Shown here in pieces: positions 51,326 through 59,102 of a stretch of 59,102 bases of DNA. The position numbers and the translations under genes are program-made. The notes beneath the pieces are model-generated. The model was given only the letters and a program-made list of their open reading frames with translations. It was not told where the DNA came from and made no database searches. Origin of the DNA: JAFTYO01 sp045613125 (GTDB taxonomy: Bacteria > Pseudomonadota > Alphaproteobacteria > RF32 > CAG-239); assembly GCA_045613125.1 (NCBI GenBank), contig JAZLAM010000009.1, forward strand, positions 1 through 59,102, in the 5' to 3' direction. Within the stretch, counting starts at the first letter, position 1. Every line of letters begins with the position of its first letter.

Positions 51326-51838
51326 ATGAACAAGATTATTATTAACAAAATTATCGAGTTAATGAAATCTAATGAAATTTCGCTCGAAGACATTGCAACA
51401 GCAATGCAGGAAAGTAAAACACCTACAGTCAATGAGCATCAATTTGACTTGTTGGTAGAAGAAAACGGAAAACGACTTCGTTTGCCATATGCACAGGGTT
51501 GTCGAAATAATGTCGTGGGAATTTTTCCTTACAGTTGGTCTGAAGTTTATTTGGAAACTTCCGAACATGAAGAAACTTCTCGTATAGGCGTTGATGAAGA
51601 CAATGTACCGGTAGTCAATTTATGGAAGGCTATGTATCCAATTCTTGATGCTTTGAATAGTGAGCTGAAAAGTTTGAACCTTCCTGTCGTAGAAGGAGAT
51701 TACTTTGCGAGGACGCCTTACAGAAGTGATTTGAACTGGATTGCTAAGTTTGGCAAAAAAAGTGTAGACGCTGATTTTTATCCTGATACAACAAAGGCTA
51801 AGATACGCTACATCGGAATGTATGTAGCAGAAGATTGA
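51326..51838 (+). CDS. Unknown protein, possibly of Bacteroidota origin
   Basis: 170 residues, no signal peptide. It has a helical N terminus (MNKIIINKIIELMKSN) and a C-terminal RYIGMYVAED. Not recognised. Its base composition looks more GC-rich than neighbours, and it ends at a strong terminator that it shares with the lipoprotein gene. Amino-acid style (SWSEVYLETSEHEETS) recalls unknown proteins of gut Bacteroidota. It has no obvious ribosome-binding site. Confidence 0.6.
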   Translation: MNKIIINKIIELMKSNEISLEDIATAMQESKTPTVNEHQFDLLVEENGKRLRLPYAQGCRNNVVGIFPYSWSEVYLETSEHEETSRIGVDEDNVPVVNLWKAMYPILDALNSELKSLNLPVVEGDYFARTPYRSDLNWIAKFGKKSVDADFYPDTTKAKIRYIGMYVAED

Positions 51839-51864
51839 TCTTAGGATCCTGAGGGTAATGCATT

Positions 51865-51903
51865 AAAAAAACTCCGTCGGTCGAAACCGACGGAGTTTTT
51901 TTT
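51865..51903. terminator. Strong bidirectional terminator
   Basis: AAAAAACTCCGTCGGT and ACCGACGGAGTTTTTT form a GC-rich 16-bp stem around CGAA-type loop bases. It sits between the convergent 51.3-kb gene and lipoprotein gene. Confidence 0.95.
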
Positions 51904-51950
51904 ACGTTCATACCTTAAGGGTGAAACCAAGGGTTATTTGTTGCAAACAT

Positions 51951-54848
51951 CTAACGTAGTTTCATTACAACTTTTTTATCGTAATAAATTGTTAAAATGT
52001 CATTTGAAACTGAGAATTCATAACCATCAACAACTGTTGACATATTACCATTTCTCCAATTCCAACGTTGTAAGGTAGTGTGACGAATATTGCGCATACA
52101 AGTTTCACCTTGATAATATGCAATACGATCACTTAAATCCTGAGCAATTGCTGGTTCCCAAGTATAGTTGAGGTATACACCACTGTTGTATGATGCATCA
52201 TAATCACCTACCACAAAGCTACCTCCCAGAATTTGTTCTACAGTAGGAACAGTAGAGTTCATGTCAAAAACAACAGAAACAGCTCCGTTTTCAGTTCTGA
52301 TACATAAGCATTTTTTAGCATAAGTACCATTTACATCATCTGCCGGAACAGCTGAAATTCCGGCGCCGATAATTTTACCCCATTCTTCAGGGGTAGTCTT
52401 ATCAACCGGTTTTTCTATCGCTATTTTAGCATTAGCCTGAGCATCAGAAGAATAGTTATCATCAGTTAAAGAATAAACTACCGATATATTGTTTACATAA
52501 TCAAAAACATTATATAGGGCTCCGTTATTTTCCATTTCATATGATGTTGAACTAACTTCCGACAATCCTTCGGTAATTTCCCATGTTCCATAATCAAAAA
52601 CTAAACGATAATAATCGTTCTGATAAACAGCTTTCTGATAGTCGTAAGAATAAATATTATTAAAAGAATTTACTCCGTTATCAACAGAAGATATATACTT
52701 CTCATAACGTGTCGTAACAGTCCAATTTCCGTCAACGGAACTTGTTTCCTTTACATATTCTTTTCCTAATGCTGTCGTGATATAATTTGCATTGGTTGTG
52801 TAAATCCATTGCAAAGCAGGTTCGTTAAAATTGCGATAGAGTTTGTAGCTCATCGGAGTTCTTTTTTCTCCTCCGACACTCCATATTTCTATCTCTGTCC
52901 ACGAAATTTCTTCCGTATGTACATCAATAATTTCCCTTTTTACATCAACGTATTCTTTTACTATCAGTTTATCTTCATGTTTCAAAACACGAGCATAAGG
53001 AACAGCAACGAGGTGAGTTTTAGGCGCAGATTTTGTTTTTACTTCTTCACGTTGTACATCTACATCAAAATAAAGCATAACATCATAAACTGTTGAATCA
53101 ACATTTGATTTTGCTTCATTTTTCTTAACATCACATTTGTTGTATGTAATGTTTTTAATTGATGAATAAACAAACAATGTATCGCCGTAAGTTTCTCTGT
53201 CATAAGCGGCTGCAGAAACCACTTGTTCGTTACAATTAAACTTAAAGTTATAGTTTTGTGAACGAGTGATAGTGGTAAAGCCATCCGAACTGGACTTTGT
53301 TTCCTTGTTGCCATCTTTTGAGCTACTAGCCAAACTAACATTTGTAAGTTCTTCTTCGCTTCCTACATAAACGACTGCCGGAATATCAAAAATTGCCTCA
53401 AGATTGAGTTTCCTTTCAAAATGCTCTTTTGATATTTCTTCCTCATTTTGTGTGTAGGTTACAAAATCACCATTGATTTCTTGTCTTACAGTAAAGAGTT
53501 GTTTAATTATTGTGTCAAATTGACCAACATATTCAACATTCTCTATTACTGTCGTTAACTCTTCTTTAGGTACTTCGCATATGCGTTGGTATAAAACCTC
53601 AACTTCATATTTACCGCTTATGTCACCACCCTTTTGGCCAGCAACATCAACCTCAAAATAAAGTTTGATGTCATAAATCTTTACATTTTCATTTGAAGCC
53701 GAATTGATAACTGCGTCATACTTCTTATATGTCACACTTCTGATTTCAGCATATGCAAATGTCATATCCTTGTTATAAAGATATTGATATAAAGATTTTG
53801 CCGTTACAACCTCACCTTCATTGAACACAAATTCATATTCGCGTTCAACAGTGGATTTGGTGAACTCATCTTGGTTTGCATCTGTCTTGGTTTCTTCTCC
53901 TGCTGTTGAGCTCTTTAACGCTACATCAGTTAGTTTGCTCAGACTGTCAACCGTAACTTTCTTAGGTGTAATGTTGAATAATACATTAAGATCAAGATCG
54001 TATTTGAACATCTTTCGTCCTACTTCCTTGTCTTTTAATGTGGTTACATAGTATCCACTTACATATTGCTCAACCGTATAAAGTTCGTTTTCCCTTACGG
54101 CAAACTCCCCTTTATAGTCTACATCCTTAATTTCAGTCACAGCTTCTGCCATTTCTTCCTTGTAGATACGCTCTACCGGTACACGCACCAAATACGTTTT
54201 GGTTTCTGCTGTATCACGTTTTAAGATCATCTCTACTTCAAAGTAGAAATTCACATCGTGTACTAGCGAATCTTCACTACTTTTGGTCTCATTTAGCTTA
54301 CTATCGCTCTTCTTATACGATATTCGGCTAATTTCAGCATACGAAAACGTTGTATCCAAATGAGATAGTTTTTCATACATACTCTTTGCTACAACTTTTT
54401 CGCCTTCGTTGAACACAAACTCATAATCGCGTCCAACTGAAGTAAGCGTAAAATCGTTTACTGTAGAGTCTTTGACAACTTCATCTGCCACACTTGACGA
54501 TGTCATTGCAACAGAACTTAAGTGTTCCTTTTTTAGAACATAAACCTGTTTTGGTTCAGCACTAAACTTAACATTAAGATTCAAATCATAAGAGAATGTA
54601 TCTCCCTGAATGATTTGTTCATCTTCACATGTCAGAATGTTACCTCGCAGAGTTTGCTCAACCGTGAACAATTCATTCACTGTCGTATCAAACTTAGCAA
54701 CATAATCCAAACCATCGTACACAATATTTGTGTCCGGTGTTTCAATTCCATCTTTGAAACCTACATAGGTTGGTTCCATTTCATCATTACATGATGAAAA
54801 ACTTATCACAGCTACTGCAATAAGCGTAATTTTTACAATTTTTGTCAT
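51951..54848 (-). CDS. Large repeat-bearing lipoprotein (Bacteroidota-like)
   Basis: 965 residues from ATG 54848; the frame opens further upstream but the lipoprotein signal MTKIVKITLIAVAVISFSSC, with Cys20 as lipidation site, fixes the start. Three tandem units of ~195 residues begin at about residues 47, 243 and 438, each opening with [LV][DE]Y-G-FD...LFTVEQ and containing a YEFVFNEGE-type block. After about residue 632 comes a unique ~330-residue C-terminal part. Style and lipobox resemble the surface lipoproteins of gut Bacteroidota; no alphaproteobacterial family fits. Codon use and base composition look richer in GC than nearby genes. Confidence 0.8.
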   Translation of the reverse strand: MTKIVKITLIAVAVISFSSCNDEMEPTYVGFKDGIETPDTNIVYDGLDYVAKFDTTVNELFTVEQTLRGNILTCEDEQIIQGDTFSYDLNLNVKFSAEPKQVYVLKKEHLSSVAMTSSSVADEVVKDSTVNDFTLTSVGRDYEFVFNEGEKVVAKSMYEKLSHLDTTFSYAEISRISYKKSDSKLNETKSSEDSLVHDVNFYFEVEMILKRDTAETKTYLVRVPVERIYKEEMAEAVTEIKDVDYKGEFAVRENELYTVEQYVSGYYVTTLKDKEVGRKMFKYDLDLNVLFNITPKKVTVDSLSKLTDVALKSSTAGEETKTDANQDEFTKSTVEREYEFVFNEGEVVTAKSLYQYLYNKDMTFAYAEIRSVTYKKYDAVINSASNENVKIYDIKLYFEVDVAGQKGGDISGKYEVEVLYQRICEVPKEELTTVIENVEYVGQFDTIIKQLFTVRQEINGDFVTYTQNEEEISKEHFERKLNLEAIFDIPAVVYVGSEEELTNVSLASSSKDGNKETKSSSDGFTTITRSQNYNFKFNCNEQVVSAAAYDRETYGDTLFVYSSIKNITYNKCDVKKNEAKSNVDSTVYDVMLYFDVDVQREEVKTKSAPKTHLVAVPYARVLKHEDKLIVKEYVDVKREIIDVHTEEISWTEIEIWSVGGEKRTPMSYKLYRNFNEPALQWIYTTNANYITTALGKEYVKETSSVDGNWTVTTRYEKYISSVDNGVNSFNNIYSYDYQKAVYQNDYYRLVFDYGTWEITEGLSEVSSTSYEMENNGALYNVFDYVNNISVVYSLTDDNYSSDAQANAKIAIEKPVDKTTPEEWGKIIGAGISAVPADDVNGTYAKKCLCIRTENGAVSVVFDMNSTVPTVEQILGGSFVVGDYDASYNSGVYLNYTWEPAIAQDLSDRIAYYQGETCMRNIRHTTLQRWNWRNGNMSTVVDGYEFSVSNDILTIYYDKKVVMKLR

Positions 54849-55109
54849 AATGTTTATTTTTAGATATTTAACATCGAAACAAAGCCTTATGTTCACAACA
54901 AAAGGTATGAAAAATCTTTTCAAATTTCCAATAATAGAACATAAAACTTTTTTAGGTTTTGTAAGTCTAACAAAAAAAATAAAATTTTACAACAAAAAAA
55001 TATCTTTTTTTATTTTTTTGGCAAAGTTTCACAAAGTACTTTTTAAAAAATATGTTGTTTTGTTTTATAAACTTCATTATATTAATTTCAGCTTTAGGAG
55101 TAAACGTTT

Positions 55110-57923
55110 ATGACACATACTAAAAATATTGAAATTAAAGGTGCGCGAGAACACAATCTGAAAAATATCAACATAGATATTCCCAAAGATAAAATAACCG
55201 TTATTACAGGATTATCCGGTAGTGGTAAATCTTCGCTTGCTTTTGATACAATATATGCTGAGGGTCAACGTCGCTATGTGGAAAGTTTGTCGTCATATGC
55301 TCGTCAATTTTTAGATTTAATGAAAAAACCCGATGTAGATTCTATAGAAGGGTTATCTCCAGCCATTTCAATTGAGCAAAAAACAACATCTCATAATCCA
55401 CGTTCTATTGTTGGTACTGTCACGGAAATTTATGATTATATGCGCCTTTTATGGTCTAGAGCCGGAACGCCATATTCTCCGGTAACAGGACTTCCTATTG
55501 AGGCTCAAACAGTTTCTCAAATTGTAGATAGGATTTTAAAAAAAGATAATGGAACAAAAATTATATTATTATCGCCTATCGCCAGAGGAAGAAAAGGAGA
55601 ATTCAAAAAAGAATTTGAAGATTTACAAAGACAAGGGTACCAGCGTGTAAATATTGACGGACAAATGTACCAAATTGATGAAATTCCGATGCTAAATAAA
55701 AATATAAAGCACAACATAGAAGTTGTTATTGACCGAGTTGTTATTAAAGATGGTATCTTAGAACGTTTATCTCAATCCGTTGAAACGGCCTTAAAACTTA
55801 GTAACGGTCTCATTTTTGTAGATTTTCCCGAAACCTTAAAAAGAGAAATTTTTTCATCTAAATTTGCGTGTCCGGTATCCGGTTTTACTATTGAAGAAAT
55901 AGAACCCAGGCTTTTTTCTTTTAATAATCCTTTCGGAGCATGTCCGCACTGTGACGGAATTGGGGCAAAACTTTATATGGACCCTAATCTGATAGTTCCT
56001 AATGAAAACTTAAACATAGATCAAGGAGCAATTGCGCCATGGTATGGTTTCAGAACATCGTTTTATACACAAACAATAAATTCTTTGTGCGATTTTTTGA
56101 ATATTTCAACAAAAACTCCATGGAAAGATATTCCGCAAAAAGCAAAAGATATCATACTATATGGTTCCGGTAATATATCTGTTCCGATATACTATTCGCG
56201 CTTTATGACAGATAAACCGTTTGAAGGTGTTATTCCCAATCTTGAAAGGCGTTTTTTAGAAACAGATTCAGTTGCTGTCAGAGAAGAATTATCTCATTAT
56301 CAATCAGCTGCACCTTGCGAATTTTGTAAAGCTAAGCGTTTGAAACCAGAAGCTTTAGCAGTAAAAATTGCTGGGTTGGATATTATGGATGTTTGCAATA
56401 TGTCAGTTAAAAATGCACTTACTTGGTTTAGCACTATTAAAGAGCAATTAACACCTCAAAAACAACAAATTGCAAGCAAAATATTGAAAGAAATTGTTGA
56501 ACGATTACAATTTTTAAGTAATGTAGGTTTAGAATATTTAACTCTTTCACGTCACGCCGGAAGTCTTTCAGGCGGAGAAGCACAACGTATTCGTCTTGCT
56601 TCACAAATCGGTTCAGGCCTGACCGGTGTTATGTATGTGCTTGATGAACCATCAATAGGTCTGCATCAAAGAGATAATGATAAACTATTGAACACATTGT
56701 ATCATTTGCGTGACATTGGTAACACAGTTATTGTTGTTGAACATGATGAAGATGCTATTAAATCTGCTGATTATCTGATTGATATGGGACCTTTAGCCGG
56801 CCAACAAGGTGGCGAAATTGTTGCAAAAGGAAGTGTTGATAAGGTTTTGCAAGAAAATGTGGGTTTAACTGCGCAATATATTAACGGCAACAAAAAAATT
56901 GATGTTCCGAAAAAAAGACGCAAGGGTAACGGATTGTTTATTGAACTTGATGGAGTTCAAACCAACAATTTAAAAAATGTCAATCTTAAAGTACCACTTG
57001 GAATGTTTAATGTTGTTACCGGAGTGTCAGGAAGCGGAAAATCGTCATTAATATTAGAAACTCTATACAAAGCATTAAATAATAAAATTAACGGTTCAAG
57101 AGAACCTGCCGGAATCTATAAATCTATAAAAGGTTTTGAAAATGTGGATAAAATTATTGATATAGACCAGTCTCCAATAGGAAGAACTCCTCGTTCCAAT
57201 CCGGCAACTTATACCGGTGTTTTTACTTACATTCGTGATTGGTTCGCAAATTTACCTGAAGCAAAAGCCAAGGGCTATAATGCCGGAAGATTTTCTTTTA
57301 ATGTTGCAGGAGGAAGGTGTGAAGCTTGTAAAGGAGATGGTGTTACAAAAATAGAAATGCATTTTCTGCCTGATGTATATGTAGAATGTGATGTTTGTAA
57401 AGGAAAGCGCTTTAACCGAGAAACGTTAAGTGTGAAATATAAATCAAAATCTATTGCTGATATATTAGATATGACAGTTGATGAAGCTTATGAGTTTTTT
57501 GAAAATATACCATCTATAAAAAATCGTTTAAAACTTTTACAACAAGTTGGTCTCGGTTATATACATTTAGGTCAACCTGCCACAACATTATCAGGTGGAG
57601 AGGCGCAACGTATAAAACTTTCCAAAGAGCTTTCTAAAAAAGCCACGGGAAAAACTCTTTATATTCTTGATGAGCCTACAACAGGACTTCATTTTGAAGA
57701 TATTAATCACTTATTGAAAGTGTTGCATACTTTTGTTGAACAAGGAAACACCGTAATTGTAATTGAGCATAACTTAGATGTTATAAAAACTGCCGATTAT
57801 ATAATTGATATTGGTCCGGAAGGTGGCGATAATGGTGGTAAAATAATTGCTAAAGGCACGCCGGAAGAAATTGTCAATGTAAAAGAAAGCTACACAGGAA
57901 AATATTTAAAAGGAAAATTATAA
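55110..57923 (+). CDS. uvrA: Excinuclease ABC subunit A
   Basis: 937 residues, both ABC ATPase halves intact: Walker A GLSGSGKSS and GVSGSGKSS, signature LSGGEAQR twice, DEPSIGLH and DEPTTGLH. Zinc modules are CPVS...CPHC (first position Ser, as usual in alphaproteobacteria) and CEAC...CDVC. It finds DNA damage and loads UvrB. TTTAGGAG precedes ATG. queH follows with a one-base overlap (TAATG). Confidence 0.97.
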   Translation: MTHTKNIEIKGAREHNLKNINIDIPKDKITVITGLSGSGKSSLAFDTIYAEGQRRYVESLSSYARQFLDLMKKPDVDSIEGLSPAISIEQKTTSHNPRSIVGTVTEIYDYMRLLWSRAGTPYSPVTGLPIEAQTVSQIVDRILKKDNGTKIILLSPIARGRKGEFKKEFEDLQRQGYQRVNIDGQMYQIDEIPMLNKNIKHNIEVVIDRVVIKDGILERLSQSVETALKLSNGLIFVDFPETLKREIFSSKFACPVSGFTIEEIEPRLFSFNNPFGACPHCDGIGAKLYMDPNLIVPNENLNIDQGAIAPWYGFRTSFYTQTINSLCDFLNISTKTPWKDIPQKAKDIILYGSGNISVPIYYSRFMTDKPFEGVIPNLERRFLETDSVAVREELSHYQSAAPCEFCKAKRLKPEALAVKIAGLDIMDVCNMSVKNALTWFSTIKEQLTPQKQQIASKILKEIVERLQFLSNVGLEYLTLSRHAGSLSGGEAQRIRLASQIGSGLTGVMYVLDEPSIGLHQRDNDKLLNTLYHLRDIGNTVIVVEHDEDAIKSADYLIDMGPLAGQQGGEIVAKGSVDKVLQENVGLTAQYINGNKKIDVPKKRRKGNGLFIELDGVQTNNLKNVNLKVPLGMFNVVTGVSGSGKSSLILETLYKALNNKINGSREPAGIYKSIKGFENVDKIIDIDQSPIGRTPRSNPATYTGVFTYIRDWFANLPEAKAKGYNAGRFSFNVAGGRCEACKGDGVTKIEMHFLPDVYVECDVCKGKRFNRETLSVKYKSKSIADILDMTVDEAYEFFENIPSIKNRLKLLQQVGLGYIHLGQPATTLSGGEAQRIKLSKELSKKATGKTLYILDEPTTGLHFEDINHLLKVLHTFVEQGNTVIVIEHNLDVIKTADYIIDIGPEGGDNGGKIIAKGTPEEIVNVKESYTGKYLKGKL

Positions 57924-58456
57924 TGCCAGAAAATATCTTATTACTTTCATGTTGTGCACCTTGTTCTTGTGCCGTTATAAAAACACTGGCTGAGCAAAAT
58001 AAAAAATTTTCCGTTGTTTTCTATAATCCGAACATAAGACCTCTATCGGAATATATAAAAAGAAAAGATGAAAATAAAAGAGTATGTGAAAAATATGGCA
58101 TTAATTTTATTGAATTAGAATATGATAATGATTGTTGGTGTCAGGCAGTAGAAGGCTTAGAAAATGAACCCGAAAGAGGAAAACGTTGCTCAATATGTTT
58201 TCATCTCAGACTTAAAAGAGTTATGGAATATGCAATGGAAAATGGTTTTACGGCTGTTGCGTCTGTTTTGGGGGTATCACGTTATAAAAATCTGGACCAA
58301 GTAAATCAGATGGCTGAAATTGCTTCTGCCGAGACAAAATGTCCTTATGTTCATATAGAAGGACGTAAAAACGGTATGCAGGAATTACGTAACGAACTTA
58401 TAAAAGAATTACGCTTATACAACCAAACATATTGCGGTTGCACTCCAAGAGAATAA
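57923..58456 (+). CDS. queH: Epoxyqueuosine reductase QueH
   Basis: 177 residues. LLLSCCAPCSCAVI, NPNIRPLSEYIKRKDEN, ERGKRCSICFHLRL and the C-terminal QTYCGCTPRE provide the cysteines of QueH (DUF208). It reduces epoxyqueuosine to queuosine in tRNA anticodons, replacing QueG. The start overlaps the uvrA stop by one base. Confidence 0.93.
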   Translation: MPENILLLSCCAPCSCAVIKTLAEQNKKFSVVFYNPNIRPLSEYIKRKDENKRVCEKYGINFIELEYDNDCWCQAVEGLENEPERGKRCSICFHLRLKRVMEYAMENGFTAVASVLGVSRYKNLDQVNQMAEIASAETKCPYVHIEGRKNGMQELRNELIKELRLYNQTYCGCTPRE

Positions 58457-58472
58457 TAACAATATATTTTTT

Positions 58473-58583
58473 TTAATCTAATTTAATTAGTTTAAAATAT
58501 CCATCATCGAATACGGTGTTGGTTAGGGGAAAATCTAAGCGGAAGATGCTTGGACCCAACCTTGCGGTTTGGTAGCATGACAT
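58473..58583 (-). CDS. Possible 36-residue peptide or structured RNA
   Basis: A minus-strand frame, ATG at 58583, encodes 36 residues (MSCYQTARLGPSIFRLDF...) ending at TAA 58473. No ribosome-binding site is present. The same stretch on the plus strand can fold (GTTGG/CCAAC outer stem with an inner AAGC-loop-GCTT near 58537-58553), so it may equally be an RNA element. The peptide is unlike its flanking genes, and it is reported only as a possibility. Confidence 0.2.
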   Translation of the reverse strand: MSCYQTARLGPSIFRLDFPLTNTVFDDGYFKLIKLD

Positions 58584-58594
58584 AAACTAGAATC

Positions 58595-58640
58595 GTCACC
58601 GCTCGATTACGTTTAGCAATCGTCAAGCGGTCTTCGAATT
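58595..58640. repeat. Hairpin repeat, copy 1
   Basis: 46 bases: GTCACCGCTCGATT, an 8-base loop, AATCG, TCAAGCGGTCTTCGAATT. Arms ACCGCT/AGCGGT and CGATT/AATCG pair. The flanks GTCACC and TTCGAATT are shared with copies 2 and 3. Confidence 0.85.
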
Positions 58641-58679
58641 CTTTCCTGTCACCCCTTTTTTTACTTGCATTCCTATATA

Positions 58680-58726
58680 GTCACCCCTATTTTTTGCTTG
58701 CAAAAAATTCAAGGGGGCTCCGAATT
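58680..58726. repeat. Hairpin repeat, copy 2
   Basis: 47 bases with the same flanks, but arms ACCCCT/AGGGGG and ATTTTTTG/CAAAAAAT, the latter perfect. A broken half-copy (GTCACCCCT...TTGCATTCC) lies at about 58648-58675. Confidence 0.8.
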
Positions 58727-58750
58727 AGATAAAAATAAAACATTTAACTT

Positions 58751-58797
58751 GTCACCGCTCGTTTTCTTTCAGGAAAACGTCAAGCGGTCTTCGAATT
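58751..58797. repeat. Hairpin repeat, copy 3
   Basis: 47 bases: arms ACCGCT/AGCGGT and CGTTTTC/GAAAACG. Identical flanks to copy 1, but the inner arm has changed on both sides and still pairs. Confidence 0.85.
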
Positions 58798-58814
58798 AAT
58801 TTTTAAATCGGTTG

Positions 58815-58848
58815 GTCCCTGGACGATTCCTAGCGGAATCGAGGGACG
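58815..58848. repeat. Related hairpin, copy 4
   Basis: GTCCCT, GGA, CGATTCC-TAGC-GGAATCG, AGGGAC: outer and inner arms perfect. A degenerate 3' half recurs at 58865-58884 (GACGGAATCAAGGGACGA). Confidence 0.7.
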
Positions 58849-58972
58849 ACTTTTTTATTTTTCCTGACGGAATCAAGGGACGATATTGTTATGTTTTGCC
58901 TTATTTTTTTCATAAAAAACTAATCTGAAAAAACACTTTATTTACAACAGCTTAAAGCTTGAAAAGTGTTGC

Positions 58973-58992
58973 ATTTAAACGTACGTTTAAAT
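58973..58992. repeat. 20-bp perfect palindrome, second copy begun at window end
   Basis: ATTTAAACGTACGTTTAAAT, preceded by GC. The window ends at 59090-59102 with GCATTTAAACGTA, the start of a second copy 119 bases on. ATCACTTTTT also recurs after the first and before the second. No gene is seen between 58584 and the window end. Confidence 0.75.
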
Positions 58993-59102
58993 CAATCACT
59001 TTTTTACCCCTTGTGCATAGTTTTTCATTTTGCTTAAGTGTTTGAAAAACAAAGAAACTCAAAAATCACTTTTTCAATATCTGACTGCTGCATTTAAACG
59101 TA

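Noticed and set aside
58490..58590. SRP 4.5S RNA-like segment (GGTTAGGGGAAAA...)
   Set aside because: It lacks the conserved GGAAGG...AGCAGCC apical motif of SRP RNA.
58595..58797. Integron attC sites
   Set aside because: The terminal core sites expected for attC (RYYYAAC / GTTRRRY) are not present and no integrase or cassette genes are nearby.
58595..58848. CRISPR array
   Set aside because: The units are hairpins with changing arms and irregular spacing, not identical repeats with unique spacers of constant length.

Overview
The window is a roughly one-third-GC bacterial chromosome segment that looks like an AT-rich, host- or gut-associated alphaproteobacterium. Evidence: a GcrA-type cell-cycle regulator, an IalB-like protein, a DUF4167 protein, a DUF2062 protein, an alphaproteobacterial-type UvrA, and a secY-adk-rpsM-rpsK-rpoA gene order without rpmJ or infA. 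Long RpoZ acidic tail, KdsB, YadA-type adhesin and an autotransporter-like protein show a Gram-negative envelope. Species cannot be named from the sequence alone.

Layout. 1-1.7 kb: 5' part of a large secreted surface protein (minus strand, runs off the window). 1.9-8.3 kb: housekeeping genes cca, ialB-like, rlmN, recG, a small pyrophosphatase-like gene and an unknown gene. 8.3-13.8 kb (minus): a sucrose-phosphate-synthase-like glycosyltransferase, then an apparent operon gcrA-mutT-galE-terC-proline iminopeptidase. 13.9-20.7 kb (plus): unknown exported protein, rpoZ, spoT, a decayed DUF2778/Tlde1-like pseudogene flanked by a damaged duplicate of the spoT 3' end, DUF2062, acpS, unknown gene. 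20.7-23.4 kb: a candidate small RNA, a trimeric autotransporter adhesin and a membrane-anchored Skp-like protein. 23.7-33.3 kb: complete S10-spc ribosomal block rpsJ to rplO.

The usual continuation of the spc/alpha block is broken after rplO. secY-adk-rpsM-rpsK-rpoA lie 2.8 kb further on in inverted orientation (36.0-40.1 kb), with a pilin-like gene and a large unknown gene between, and rplQ is absent. The detached parts have their own promoter-like sequences, and nested palindromic repeats plus a tandem duplication of the rplO end sit at the break.

40.2-47.3 kb: unknown exported protein, kdsB, a MacA / split MacB efflux system, and rpsA with a leader that can be drawn as an H-type pseudoknot. 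47.4-51.0 kb (minus): a second pilin-like gene carrying an in-frame nested palindrome, an unknown gene, a HAD phosphatase, a membrane metallophosphoesterase and DUF4167. 51.3-54.8 kb: an unknown gene and a 965-residue lipoprotein with three ~195-residue repeats; both look foreign (Bacteroidota-like). 55.1-58.5 kb: uvrA-queH. 58.5-59.1 kb: a gene-free tail with a family of covarying hairpin repeats and a 20-bp perfect palindrome.

The strongest unexplained signals are the palindromic elements (32.7, 33.3, 33.4, 47.9 and 58.6 kb), the rearranged ribosomal operon, the rpsA leader fold and the candidate RNA at 20.8 kb. No tRNA, rRNA, CRISPR array or recognisable transposase was seen.
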